This document shows, piece after piece, positions 6,332 to 14,758 of a stretch of DNA of 64,000 nt. Position 1 is the stretch's first letter; each line of letters starts with the position of its first letter. The stretch is from the NCBI GenBank assembly GCA_036570425.1, contig DATCYF010000011.1:186001-250000 (forward strand). The letters are read 5' to 3'. Below the pieces are notes generated by a model. It worked only from the letters and a program-made list of their open reading frames with translations, did no database searches and was not told the origin of the DNA. The DNA comes from Rhizorhapis sp036570425. Lineage in GTDB: Bacteria > Pseudomonadota > Alphaproteobacteria > Sphingomonadales > Sphingomonadaceae. A program made the translations under genes and the position numbers.

Positions 6332-8416
6332 ATGAATCAGCCTGGCGGGCATCACGCGCACTACCATCATCAGCATGAACCGACTGCGGGTGCGGCTGGG
6401 GCCGTTGTTGTCCAGGCATCCGGTTCCACCCATGCCGATCATGCCGGCGGCCACGATCATGGCGCGATGATTGCCGATTATCGGCGTCGCTTCTGGGTGA
6501 CTTTAGTCCTGACGCCGCCCGTGCTGCTCTTGTCGCCAATGATTCAGCATTGGCTGGGCCTCGCCGAGACTATCTCCTTTCCCGGCGATGGGCTTCTGCT
6601 CTTCGCGCTCTCCACCATCGTCTATGTCTATGGCGGCTGGCCGTTCCTCACCGGCTTCGTCTCCGAGCTGCGCAAGAAGCAGCCCGGTATGATGACCCTG
6701 ATCGCGCTGGCGATCTCGGCCGCCTATTTCTTCTCCGCGGCCGTCACCTTCGGTTTCCCGGGCGAGGCTTTCTATTGGGAGCTGGTGACGCTGATCGGTA
6801 TCATGCTGCTCGGCCACTGGATCGAGATGCGCTCGGTCATGGGCGCGTCGCGCGCGCTTGAGGAGCTCGTGCGCCTCTTGCCCGACACCGCAACTCGCAT
6901 CGACGCCAATGGCGCGACCCAGGAAGTCCCGATCTCGGCCTTGATGCCGGGCGACCACGTGCTGGTCCGTCCTGGCGCCAAGGTGCCGGTGGACGGCAAC
7001 ATTCTTGAAGGGGCTTCTGGCTTCAACGAGGCGATGTTGACTGGCGAGTCGCGCCCCGTCTCGAAAGGAGTAGGCGAACCGGCGATCGGCGGTGCAATCA
7101 ATGGCGCCAACGCTGTAACCATCGAAGTGACCGCAACCGGCGGCAAGACCTATCTCGCCCAGGTCATCGAGCTGGTGAAAAAGGCGCAAGCGACGCGCTC
7201 GCGCACCCAGGACCTCGCCAACCGCGCCGCCGCCTGGCTCACCTATATCGCGCTCGTGGTCGGCTTCGGCACGCTCATCGTCTGGCTGCTGCTCGGCCAG
7301 ACGCCCGCGTTCGCAGTGGAACGGATGGTGACTGTCATGGTCGTCGCCTGTCCGCATGCGCTCGGGCTCGCCGTGCCCTTGGTCGTCGCCGTCAGCACAT
7401 CGCTCAGCGCCAGCAATGGTCTTCTCATCCGCGACCGCGCCGCCTTTGAGCGCGCGCGCAGTCTAAACGCCGTCGTGTTCGACAAGACCGGCACGCTGAC
7501 CGAGGGCCGGTTCGGGGTCAGCGACATCGTCCTGCTCGGCGAGGGGGATGAGAATGCGGAGCTTGCCCTGGCGGCGGCGGTTGAAAGCCAGTCCGAGCAC
7601 CCGATTGCGCACGGCATCGTTGCGGAAGCGAAGGATCGCGGCCTCAACTGGTCCAAGGCGAGCGACGTGCGTAACATCACCGGCGAGGGGATCGTGGCGA
7701 ATGTCGGTGGAGAAGATATACGGATCGTCAGCCCCGGTCATCTCGCCCGCACCAGCGAGGAGATTTCCGACCCGCGCCTTAAGAAGCTCGAGAGCCAGGG
7801 CAAAACCGTTGTCGTCCTGGTGCGCGGCGCCGCGCCGCGCACCCTGTTCGCACTCGCCGACATCGTGCGCCCGGAATCGAAACAGGCGATCACCGAGCTC
7901 AAATCGCTCGGCGTCGATTCGATCATGCTCACCGGCGACGCCCACGGCGTCGCCCAGGCGGTTTCGGAAGAACTGGGAATCACAGAATATTTCGCCGAGG
8001 TGCTTCCCAACCAGAAGTCGGAGAAGATCGAGGAGCTGCAATCACGCGGCCTTGCGGTCGCCATGGTGGGCGACGGCGTTAACGACGCCCCCGCGCTGGT
8101 GGTCGCCGATCTCGGTATAGCCATCGGCGCAGGCACCGACGTCGCGGTGGAATCCGCGGACATCGTCCTGGTGCGCAGCGATCCAAGGGACGTTGTCGCC
8201 ATTCTCGGCCTGTCGCGAGCGACCTATCGCAAAATGGTGCAGAACCTTTTGTGGGCAACCGGCTACAACGCGGTCGCGATCCCGATGGCGGCAGGCATCA
8301 CGTTCGGCACCGGATTCCTGATGACGCCGGCGGTGGCGGCTGCGCTCATGTCGGTGAGCACCATAATCGTCGCCTTCAACGCGCAATTGCTGCGCTTCTA
8401 CAGGGGGCGGCGATGA
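6332..8416 (+). CDS. P1B-type copper/silver ATPase, CPH motif (CopB-like)
   Basis: This cytoplasmic-membrane pump of 694 residues exports copper or silver at the cost of ATP. A histidine-rich N-terminus (residues 7-16 and 34-43) replaces the CxxC domains. The actuator has TGES (237-240), the transport helix carries CPH (340-342), and the phosphorylation site is DKTGT (384-388). SEHPIAHG and GDGVNDAP follow. CPH marks the P1B-3 (CopB) class, usually Cu(II)/Ag(I). The preceding 120 bp hold an AT-rich patch (6259-6281) that may carry the promoter. The gene overlaps prs by ATGA at 8413, so pump and nucleotide metabolism are translationally coupled. Confidence 0.93.
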   Translation: MNQPGGHHAHYHHQHEPTAGAAGAVVVQASGSTHADHAGGHDHGAMIADYRRRFWVTLVLTPPVLLLSPMIQHWLGLAETISFPGDGLLLFALSTIVYVYGGWPFLTGFVSELRKKQPGMMTLIALAISAAYFFSAAVTFGFPGEAFYWELVTLIGIMLLGHWIEMRSVMGASRALEELVRLLPDTATRIDANGATQEVPISALMPGDHVLVRPGAKVPVDGNILEGASGFNEAMLTGESRPVSKGVGEPAIGGAINGANAVTIEVTATGGKTYLAQVIELVKKAQATRSRTQDLANRAAAWLTYIALVVGFGTLIVWLLLGQTPAFAVERMVTVMVVACPHALGLAVPLVVAVSTSLSASNGLLIRDRAAFERARSLNAVVFDKTGTLTEGRFGVSDIVLLGEGDENAELALAAAVESQSEHPIAHGIVAEAKDRGLNWSKASDVRNITGEGIVANVGGEDIRIVSPGHLARTSEEISDPRLKKLESQGKTVVVLVRGAAPRTLFALADIVRPESKQAITELKSLGVDSIMLTGDAHGVAQAVSEELGITEYFAEVLPNQKSEKIEELQSRGLAVAMVGDGVNDAPALVVADLGIAIGAGTDVAVESADIVLVRSDPRDVVAILGLSRATYRKMVQNLLWATGYNAVAIPMAAGITFGTGFLMTPAVAAALMSVSTIIVAFNAQLLRFYRGRR

Positions 8417-9426
8417 GCGACTGGGGTAATCAGATGCGTGTGATCTTCGCCATGCCGGGCAACGAAGCCTTCGCGCAGGCGCTCGCCGAGGCGGGCGGTT
8501 TCGAGCTGGGCGTCCTTGAGACCCGGCGCTTTCCCGACGGCGAGAGCTATGTGCGCCTCTTGACCGATGTCACCGACAAGTGCGTGGATCTGGTCTGCAC
8601 CCTGGCGCGTCCCGACGAAGGCTTCCTGAGTCTCGTCTTCGCGGCGGACGCGGCCCGTGACCTTGGCGTGCGCGAGGTCACGCTGGTTGCGCCCTACCTC
8701 TCCTATATGCGTCAGGACCGCCGCTTCCAGCTTGGCGAAGCGGTTTCCTCAAAGAGCTTTGCGCGTCTCGTTTCGGCCACTTTCGACCGGCTGGTGACGG
8801 TCGATCCGCACCTGCATCGCTATCCTGCGCTGTCGACGCTCTACACGATACCCGACATTACATTGCACGCTGCACCGGCGCTAGCCGACTGGATCGCGGC
8901 CCATGTCGAGGCGCCCCTGCTGATCGGCCCCGATGAGGAGAGCGAGCAATGGGTCTCCGCCATCGCCGCACGCGTCGGCGCGCCGTTCACCGTGCTCAGA
9001 AAGGTCCGGCACGGTGACCGCAGCGTCGATGTCGAGGTTCCCGATCTCGGCGCATGGCGCGGCCGTCAGCCGGTGCTCGCCGACGATATCGCTTCGTCGG
9101 GCCGCACGCTGATCGAAGCGGCGCGCAAGGTGGCGCTTCAAGGCTTCGCCAAGCCGGTCTGCGCAGTCATTCATGGCATCTTCGCCGAGGATTCCTATGA
9201 GCGCCTTGCCACGCTTTCGAGCCGCATCGTCTCGTCCGATGCGGTGCCGCATCCGACGAACGCGATCGGGCTTGCGCCGCTGGTCGCCGAAGCGCTCGCG
9301 CAAGCCCATGCCGGCGCAGCAAACCTCATTCGCCATCGCCGCCCGCCCGAACCCCTCGACGAGGTCGACCGCGCGGGCTTCGACTCCTTCCCGGCCAGCG
9401 ATCCACCGCCCTGGACGCCAGGCTGA
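8413..9426 (+). CDS. prs: ribose-phosphate pyrophosphokinase (PRPP synthetase)
   Basis: This enzyme interconverts ribose-5-phosphate + ATP and PRPP + AMP. The 337-residue protein has the FPDGESYVRL strand, the metal-site VDPHLHRYPAL and the PRPP loop DDIASSGRTLIEAA. It is divergent from housekeeping PRPP synthetases and ends in an acidic tail with the motif DSFPASDPPPWTPG, absent from canonical enzymes. The start at 8413 overlaps the ATPase stop; ATG 8434 (MRVIFAMPGNEAF) is an alternative. Next to an AMP phosphorylase, it may run toward ribose-5-phosphate and ATP; that direction is inference. Confidence 0.88.
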   Translation: MSDWGNQMRVIFAMPGNEAFAQALAEAGGFELGVLETRRFPDGESYVRLLTDVTDKCVDLVCTLARPDEGFLSLVFAADAARDLGVREVTLVAPYLSYMRQDRRFQLGEAVSSKSFARLVSATFDRLVTVDPHLHRYPALSTLYTIPDITLHAAPALADWIAAHVEAPLLIGPDEESEQWVSAIAARVGAPFTVLRKVRHGDRSVDVEVPDLGAWRGRQPVLADDIASSGRTLIEAARKVALQGFAKPVCAVIHGIFAEDSYERLATLSSRIVSSDAVPHPTNAIGLAPLVAEALAQAHAGAANLIRHRRPPEPLDEVDRAGFDSFPASDPPPWTPG

Positions 9427-9467
9427 CCCCGCTACGCTCCTCCGGCCAATGACAAGAACAGGCGACA

Positions 9468-11837
9468 ATGACACAACCAGATTCCTTTGAGACATGGCGC
9501 AAGGGTTTCGGCCCGATCGTCCACTCCGACGAGACGATCGAGCGTGTCCGCGCGCTCGCTGCGACCACCGGCGTCGGCGCCGAGACGCTCTACAGGATTC
9601 TGATCGCCGCCGACCGGCTTGCCGGCGCGGCGATGTGGACGGTCGTTCACATGAGCTATGCCGAACGCGTCGACCTCTCCGGCGCGCCCCTCCCAGCCGA
9701 TGCGTTCAAGACCACGCCGGAAGGCCATACGGGCGGGTCGCTCAACATGGTTCCGGCGTTCGTCGGATATCTCGCCGCTAACGCGCTGAGCGCCAGAACG
9801 CGCGCCTGGCTGATGGGCCAGGGCCATAGCGTCGCCGCGATCGAGGCGGTGAACGCGCTCACCGGCGATGTCTCGCGGGCGCAACAGGGACGCTATGACA
9901 GAAGCGAGGCCGGCCTCTCGCGTCTCGCCGCGGACTTTTATTCCTATGCGATCGCCGCCGATGGGGCCGCAGCGGTCCCGCTTGGTAGCCATGCCGGGCC
10001 GAACACGGCCGGCGCGATCTCCGAGGGCGGCTATCTGGGCTTTGCCGAGGTGCAATATGTCCATATGCCATTGCCGGGTGAGAGCCTCGTCGCCTTTCTG
10101 AGCGACGGGGCGTTCGAGGAACAGCGCGGCTCCGATTGGACTCCGCGCTGGTGGCGCGCGGAAGATAGCGGCTTTGCCATTCCCGTGATGATCCTCAATG
10201 GCAGGCGGATCGAGGAGCGCGCGCAGATCGCCCAGCAAGGCGGCGCCGAATGGCTCGCCGATCATCTGCGGCTCAACGGCTTCGATCCGTTCGCCATCGA
10301 CGGGAGCGATCCGGCGGCCTTCGCTTGGGCCATTGTGGAGGCCGAGCAGCGCCTCGAGCGTTTCATCACCGATCCGGCGCGCCGCTATCCGGCGCCGATC
10401 CCCTATGTGATAGCCGAGACGGTCAAGGGTTACGGTTTTCCGGGGGCGGGCACGAACGCCGCCCACAATCTTCCGCTCGCCGGTAATCCCGCTCTCGACG
10501 AAGCGGCGCGACGCACCTTCAACGAGGCGGCGGCTGTGCTGTTCGTGCCGCCCGATGAGATCGCGCAGGCCGTCGAAACGCTCGCCGTCCACGACGCGCA
10601 GCGCCGACCGCTGGAAAGCCGTCATCCTCTGGCGCTGCGTCGCCCCCAGGCACCGACGCCACCCGAGCCGAGATGGGACCAGGCGGGCGCTCCTCCCGAC
10701 TGCGCCATGCACGCGCTCGACCGCTGGTTCGTGCGCCTCGTCGACGCCAATCCCGCGCTACGCGTGCGGGTAGGCAATCCCGACGAATTGCGATCGAACC
10801 ATATGGGCGCGGCGCTCGAACGCTTGCGCCACCGCGTCAACGTCCCCGAGCCGGGCGTGGCCGATGCCCTCGACGGCGCCGTCATCACCGCACTTAACGA
10901 GGAAGCCGTGGCCGGTGCCGCGCTCGCCAACAAGGGCGGGCTCAACCTGATCGTGAGCTATGAAGCGTTCGCGATGAAGATGCTCGGGGGCCTGCGCCAG
11001 GAGATCGTGTTCGCGCGGCGCCAGCGCGAGATCGGCCAGGAGCCGGGCTGGATTTCGGTCCCACTCATCGTCACCTCGCACACGTGGGAGAACAGCAAGA
11101 ACGAGCAATCGCACCAGGATCCGACCATCGGCGAAGCGCTGCTCGGCGAGATGAGCGACACCGCGCGAGTCCTGTTTCCAGTCGATGCGAACAGCGCCGT
11201 CGCGGCACTGCATTCTGTCTATCAGGGACGCGGTCAGGTGGCGTGCCTCATCGTTTCCAAGCGCGACATGCCCCATCAGCTCGACGGAGAGGCGGCGCTG
11301 CAAGTCGTTGAGGCAGGTGCGGCCCATATCGAAGGCGCAGCGGCCGACGCGGACGTGCAGCTTGTCGCCATCGGCGCCTATCAGCTCGAAGAGGCGCTGA
11401 AGGCCGCCCGCCGACTCGCCGGAGCCGGTGTGCGTCCGCTCGTCACCGTGCTGATCGAGCCGGGCCGTTTCCGGGCGCCGCGCGATCCGATCGAACGGTC
11501 GTTCACTGCGAGCGATGCTGAGCTGGCGGTGCTCTTTCCGCCGCTCCTGCCGCGCGTGATCGTAACCCATACGCGCCCCGAGCCGATGCTCGGATTGCTG
11601 CGCCGACTTGATGGAGGCCCGGCAAGGACGGTCGCGCACGGCTATATCAGCCGGGGCGGCACCCTCGACGTGGCCGGCATGCTGTTCGCCAATCGCTCAA
11701 CCTGGGCCCATCTCGCCGAAAGCGCCGCGCGGCTGCTGAACCGACCCCGCGATCAGTTTCTTTCCACCGCCGAATGCGCTGCCATCGATGGCAACGGCGA
11801 TCCCCACGACCTCATCACGCCCCCGTCGGCGAACTGA
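9468..11837 (+). CDS. phosphoketolase-like thiamine-diphosphate enzyme
   Basis: The 789-residue protein has the length and domain order of xylulose-5-phosphate/fructose-6-phosphate phosphoketolase, which splits sugar phosphates with Pi into acetyl phosphate plus a smaller aldose phosphate. Visible marks are PEGHTGGSLNMVPAFVGYLAAN near residue 90, GQGHS, AETVKGYGFPGAG, and the C-terminal SHQDPTIGEALLGEMSDTARVLFPVDAN. The central TPP-binding stretch is divergent: SEGGYLGFAEVQ and SDGAFEEQRGSDW stand where classical enzymes have HEGGELGYSL and GDGEAETGP. The exact substrate is therefore uncertain. With AckA it would form an ATP-yielding couple. It is followed 11 bp later by the beta-CASP gene. 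Confidence 0.85.
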   Translation: MTQPDSFETWRKGFGPIVHSDETIERVRALAATTGVGAETLYRILIAADRLAGAAMWTVVHMSYAERVDLSGAPLPADAFKTTPEGHTGGSLNMVPAFVGYLAANALSARTRAWLMGQGHSVAAIEAVNALTGDVSRAQQGRYDRSEAGLSRLAADFYSYAIAADGAAAVPLGSHAGPNTAGAISEGGYLGFAEVQYVHMPLPGESLVAFLSDGAFEEQRGSDWTPRWWRAEDSGFAIPVMILNGRRIEERAQIAQQGGAEWLADHLRLNGFDPFAIDGSDPAAFAWAIVEAEQRLERFITDPARRYPAPIPYVIAETVKGYGFPGAGTNAAHNLPLAGNPALDEAARRTFNEAAAVLFVPPDEIAQAVETLAVHDAQRRPLESRHPLALRRPQAPTPPEPRWDQAGAPPDCAMHALDRWFVRLVDANPALRVRVGNPDELRSNHMGAALERLRHRVNVPEPGVADALDGAVITALNEEAVAGAALANKGGLNLIVSYEAFAMKMLGGLRQEIVFARRQREIGQEPGWISVPLIVTSHTWENSKNEQSHQDPTIGEALLGEMSDTARVLFPVDANSAVAALHSVYQGRGQVACLIVSKRDMPHQLDGEAALQVVEAGAAHIEGAAADADVQLVAIGAYQLEEALKAARRLAGAGVRPLVTVLIEPGRFRAPRDPIERSFTASDAELAVLFPPLLPRVIVTHTRPEPMLGLLRRLDGGPARTVAHGYISRGGTLDVAGMLFANRSTWAHLAESAARLLNRPRDQFLSTAECAAIDGNGDPHDLITPPSAN

Positions 11838-11848
11838 AAGGCCGCTTG

Positions 11849-13207
11849 ATGCTCACCATGACCTCGCTTGGCGCCGCCGGAACCGTCACCGGTTCGAAAC
11901 ATCTGCTCGAGCATGACGGCAAGCGCATCCTGATCGATTGCGGCCTGTTTCAGGGCATGAAAAATCTGCGTGAACTCAATTGGGAACCGCTGCCGGTCCC
12001 GCCCGCCAGCATCGATGCAGTCATTCTCACCCATGCCCATCTCGATCACTCGGGCTATTTGCCGCGCCTCGTGCGTGACGGCTTTCGGGGTCGCATCTAC
12101 GCGACCGCGGCGACGCGCGACGTGGCGGCGCTCATTCTCAAGGATAGCGGCTATCTCAACGAGAAGGACGCCGATTTCCTCAACCGCATCGGCGCCACGC
12201 GGCACAAGCCGGCCTTGCCGCTCTATGGCGTACGCGACGCGGAGCGCGCGATCGAGTCCTTTAGCTCGGTCCAGTTCTCCAAATCCACCGAACTGCCGGG
12301 CGGCGCGAGGGTCACCTTTCGCCTTGCCGGACACATCCTCGGCGCCGCGACAGCCGATGTCGAATGGGCCGGCCGGCGTATCGTCTTCTCCGGCGATCTC
12401 GGCCGCTATTCCGACCCCTTCATGCTGGACCCGGAGCCGGTCGCCCAGGCCGACTTCGTCGTCATCGAGTCGACTTATGGCAACCGCATTCATGACCCAA
12501 CCGACGCCGCCGAGGCGCTGGGCGCGGTCGTGGAGCGCACCGTCCGCCGCGGCGGGACGGTTATCATCCCCGCCTTCGCGGTTGGACGCGCCCAGGCGCT
12601 TCTCTATTATCTCTGGAAGCTGCGGGAGGCTGGGCGCCTGAAGAACATCCCGATCTACCTGGACAGTCCGATGGCCATCAATGCGACCGACATGCTGTGC
12701 GAATACCTCGCCGATCATCGGCTGACGCCCGAAGTCTGCCGCGCTTCGTGCGATATCGCTACCTATACGCGCGAGGTCGAGCAATCGAAGGCGATCAGCG
12801 CGAGCCCTTACCCCAAGATCGTCATTTCGGCGAGTGGCATGGCGACCGGCGGACGTGTGCTTCATCACCTCAAGGCGTTCGCGCCCGACCGCAAGAACAC
12901 CATTGTCTTCTCCGGCTTCCAGGCAGCGGGAACCCGCGGGCGCGCGATGCTCGAGGGCGCGCGCGAGATAAAGATCCATGGCCAATGGATTTCGGTCGCG
13001 GCGGAAGTCACCGACCTGCCGATGCTGTCCGCCCACGCTGACGCCAATGAACTGATGCGCTGGCTGTCAGGATTCCAGCGTCCACCGAGGCGCGTCTTCA
13101 TCGTGCATGGCGAGGCGCAAGCCTCGGAGGCGCTGCGCTCGCGCATCGACCATGAATTGGGATGGGACGCCGTCGTCCCGCGCCAATCGCAGGTGTTCGA
13201 GCTATGA
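11849..13207 (+). CDS. beta-CASP metallo-beta-lactamase RNase
   Basis: This 452-residue cytosolic protein belongs to the CPSF73/Ysh1-like beta-CASP family of RNA endonucleases. It shows the zinc motif THAHLDHSG (near residue 62), SGDLGRY, ESTYGNR, the beta-CASP insert with PAFAVGRAQALLYYL, YLDSPMA and ISASGMATGGRVLHHL, then SGFQAAGTRGR, LSAHAD and the last histidine in FIVHGE. All metal ligands expected for an active enzyme appear present. The true start is the ATG at 11849; the longer frame upstream lies inside the previous gene. The stop overlaps the phosphorylase ATG (ATGA). In this operon it could supply nucleotides by RNA decay. Confidence 0.9.
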   Translation: MLTMTSLGAAGTVTGSKHLLEHDGKRILIDCGLFQGMKNLRELNWEPLPVPPASIDAVILTHAHLDHSGYLPRLVRDGFRGRIYATAATRDVAALILKDSGYLNEKDADFLNRIGATRHKPALPLYGVRDAERAIESFSSVQFSKSTELPGGARVTFRLAGHILGAATADVEWAGRRIVFSGDLGRYSDPFMLDPEPVAQADFVVIESTYGNRIHDPTDAAEALGAVVERTVRRGGTVIIPAFAVGRAQALLYYLWKLREAGRLKNIPIYLDSPMAINATDMLCEYLADHRLTPEVCRASCDIATYTREVEQSKAISASPYPKIVISASGMATGGRVLHHLKAFAPDRKNTIVFSGFQAAGTRGRAMLEGAREIKIHGQWISVAAEVTDLPMLSAHADANELMRWLSGFQRPPRRVFIVHGEAQASEALRSRIDHELGWDAVVPRQSQVFEL

Positions 13208-14718
13208 CGGCGTCTCTCGTCCAGCCGACATTGCGCGCACGGCGGCTCGGCCTGCACAGCCAGCACCAGCCTATCGTAATCATGCGCACCGATTGCCATG
13301 TCTGCCAGGCCGAAGGATTGTCCGGGCGTTCGCAAGTGCTGCTCTCGGCTGGCGATCGCGAGGTGCGGGCGCTGCTCTATCAGGTCGAAGGCGATGGCTT
13401 GCTCGCGCCAGGCGAGGCGGCGCTCTCGGAGCCGGCCTGGGAGATGCTCGGCGTCGTCCAGGGAGACGCTATCGCGGTCACCCATGCGTCGGCGGTCGAG
13501 TCGCTCGCCAACGTGCGCCGGCGTATTTATGGCCATCGCCTCGACGCGGGCGCACTCACCGCCATTGTCGGCGATGTCGCCCAGGGCCACTATACCGATG
13601 TCCACCTTGCAGCCTTCCTCACCTCGAGCGCGGCGCTGCCGCTCGACGAAAACGAAACCGTAGACCTAACTGCGGCGATGATTGCCGTCGGCGAGCGTCT
13701 GTCGTGGAACGCGCCGGTCGTGGTCGACAAGCATTGTGTTGGAGGGCTGCCAGGCAACCGCACCACACCGTTGGTCGTGGCCATTGTCGCGGCGAACGGG
13801 CTCATCATGCCGAAAACTTCATCACGCGCGATCACGTCACCGGCTGGAACCGCCGACACGATGGAGACGCTTGCCCCGGTGGACCTGGACCTTGCCGCGC
13901 TGAAGCGCGTGGTCGAACAGGAGGGAGGCTGCATCGCCTGGGGCGGCGCCGTCCACCTCAGTCCCGCTGACGACAAGTTCGTGCGCATCGAGCGCGAGCT
14001 GGACGTCGATACCGAAGGCCAGCTCATTGCCTCGGTCTTGTCCAAGAAGATCGCGGCGGGCTCGACCCATGTGGTCATCGACATTCCTGTAGGCCCAACC
14101 GCTAAGGTGCGCAGCAAAGAGAGCGCCCGCCATCTCGCCGAGCGCATGCGGGCGGTGGCCGCGCGCTCGGGCCTCGAGGCGCGCTGCCTGCTCACCGACG
14201 GCACCCAGCCGGTCGGACGCGGCGTCGGCCCTGCACTGGAGGCACGCGACGTGCTTGCCGTCTTGCGCAATGCGCCCGAGGCACCCGATGATCTGCGCCG
14301 GCGCGCCGCGGTGCTCGCCGGCGCCGTTCTCGAAATCGGCGGTAAGGCCGAACCCGGCCAGGGCGTTTCGCTCGCGCTCGCGACGCTCGTCGATGGGCAC
14401 GCCTGGACGAAATTTGCGGCGATCTGTGAAGCCCAAGGCGGCATGCGCACCCCGCCGGTCGCCGCACAGACCCATCCCATCGTCGCCGCGCGCGCCGGGC
14501 GCGTCGTCCATATCGATAATCGCAAGCTGGCGCGCCTCGCCAAGCTGGCCGGCGCGCCCGACGTCAAGGCCGCTGGCATCCACATGGAGACACGTCTCGG
14601 CGAGGAGGTCGAACGGGGCCAGCCACTCTTGCATCTGCACGCCGAAACCACTGGCGAACTCGCTTATGCGCTCGATTATGCCGCAGCCGCCAACGACATC
14701 ATTCGGGTAGAGCAATGA
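13204..14718 (+). CDS. AMP/thymidine phosphorylase family enzyme (AMP-phosphorylase type)
   Basis: This family cleaves a nucleoside or nucleotide with phosphate, releasing the base and a 1-phosphorylated sugar. At 504 residues it has the extra N-terminal domain of archaeal AMP phosphorylase (about 1-90), absent from ~440-residue thymidine phosphorylases. The phosphate-binding loop reads DKHCVGGLPGNRTT (175-188), like AMP phosphorylase (DKHSxGGxPGN) rather than DKHSTGGVGD. The signature SRAITSPAGTADTMETL follows at 207-223. I infer AMP or NMP as substrate, giving ribose-1,5-bisphosphate. No ribose-1,5-bisphosphate isomerase or Rubisco is in the window. The start overlaps the previous stop by ATGA. 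Confidence 0.88.
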   Translation: MTASLVQPTLRARRLGLHSQHQPIVIMRTDCHVCQAEGLSGRSQVLLSAGDREVRALLYQVEGDGLLAPGEAALSEPAWEMLGVVQGDAIAVTHASAVESLANVRRRIYGHRLDAGALTAIVGDVAQGHYTDVHLAAFLTSSAALPLDENETVDLTAAMIAVGERLSWNAPVVVDKHCVGGLPGNRTTPLVVAIVAANGLIMPKTSSRAITSPAGTADTMETLAPVDLDLAALKRVVEQEGGCIAWGGAVHLSPADDKFVRIERELDVDTEGQLIASVLSKKIAAGSTHVVIDIPVGPTAKVRSKESARHLAERMRAVAARSGLEARCLLTDGTQPVGRGVGPALEARDVLAVLRNAPEAPDDLRRRAAVLAGAVLEIGGKAEPGQGVSLALATLVDGHAWTKFAAICEAQGGMRTPPVAAQTHPIVAARAGRVVHIDNRKLARLAKLAGAPDVKAAGIHMETRLGEEVERGQPLLHLHAETTGELAYALDYAAAANDIIRVEQ

Positions 14719-14758
14719 ATCGAGCCTGGACGCGCGAAACTGAAAGAGCAGGACGGAG

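Noticed and set aside
11753..13036. Long minus-strand open frame opposite the beta-CASP gene
   Set aside because: It is a GC-rich shadow: Arg/Gly/Asp-rich translation, no domain, and the plus strand has a complete enzyme.
13590..14651. Long minus-strand open frame opposite the phosphorylase
   Set aside because: Ser/Arg/Ala-rich shadow of a well-conserved plus-strand gene.
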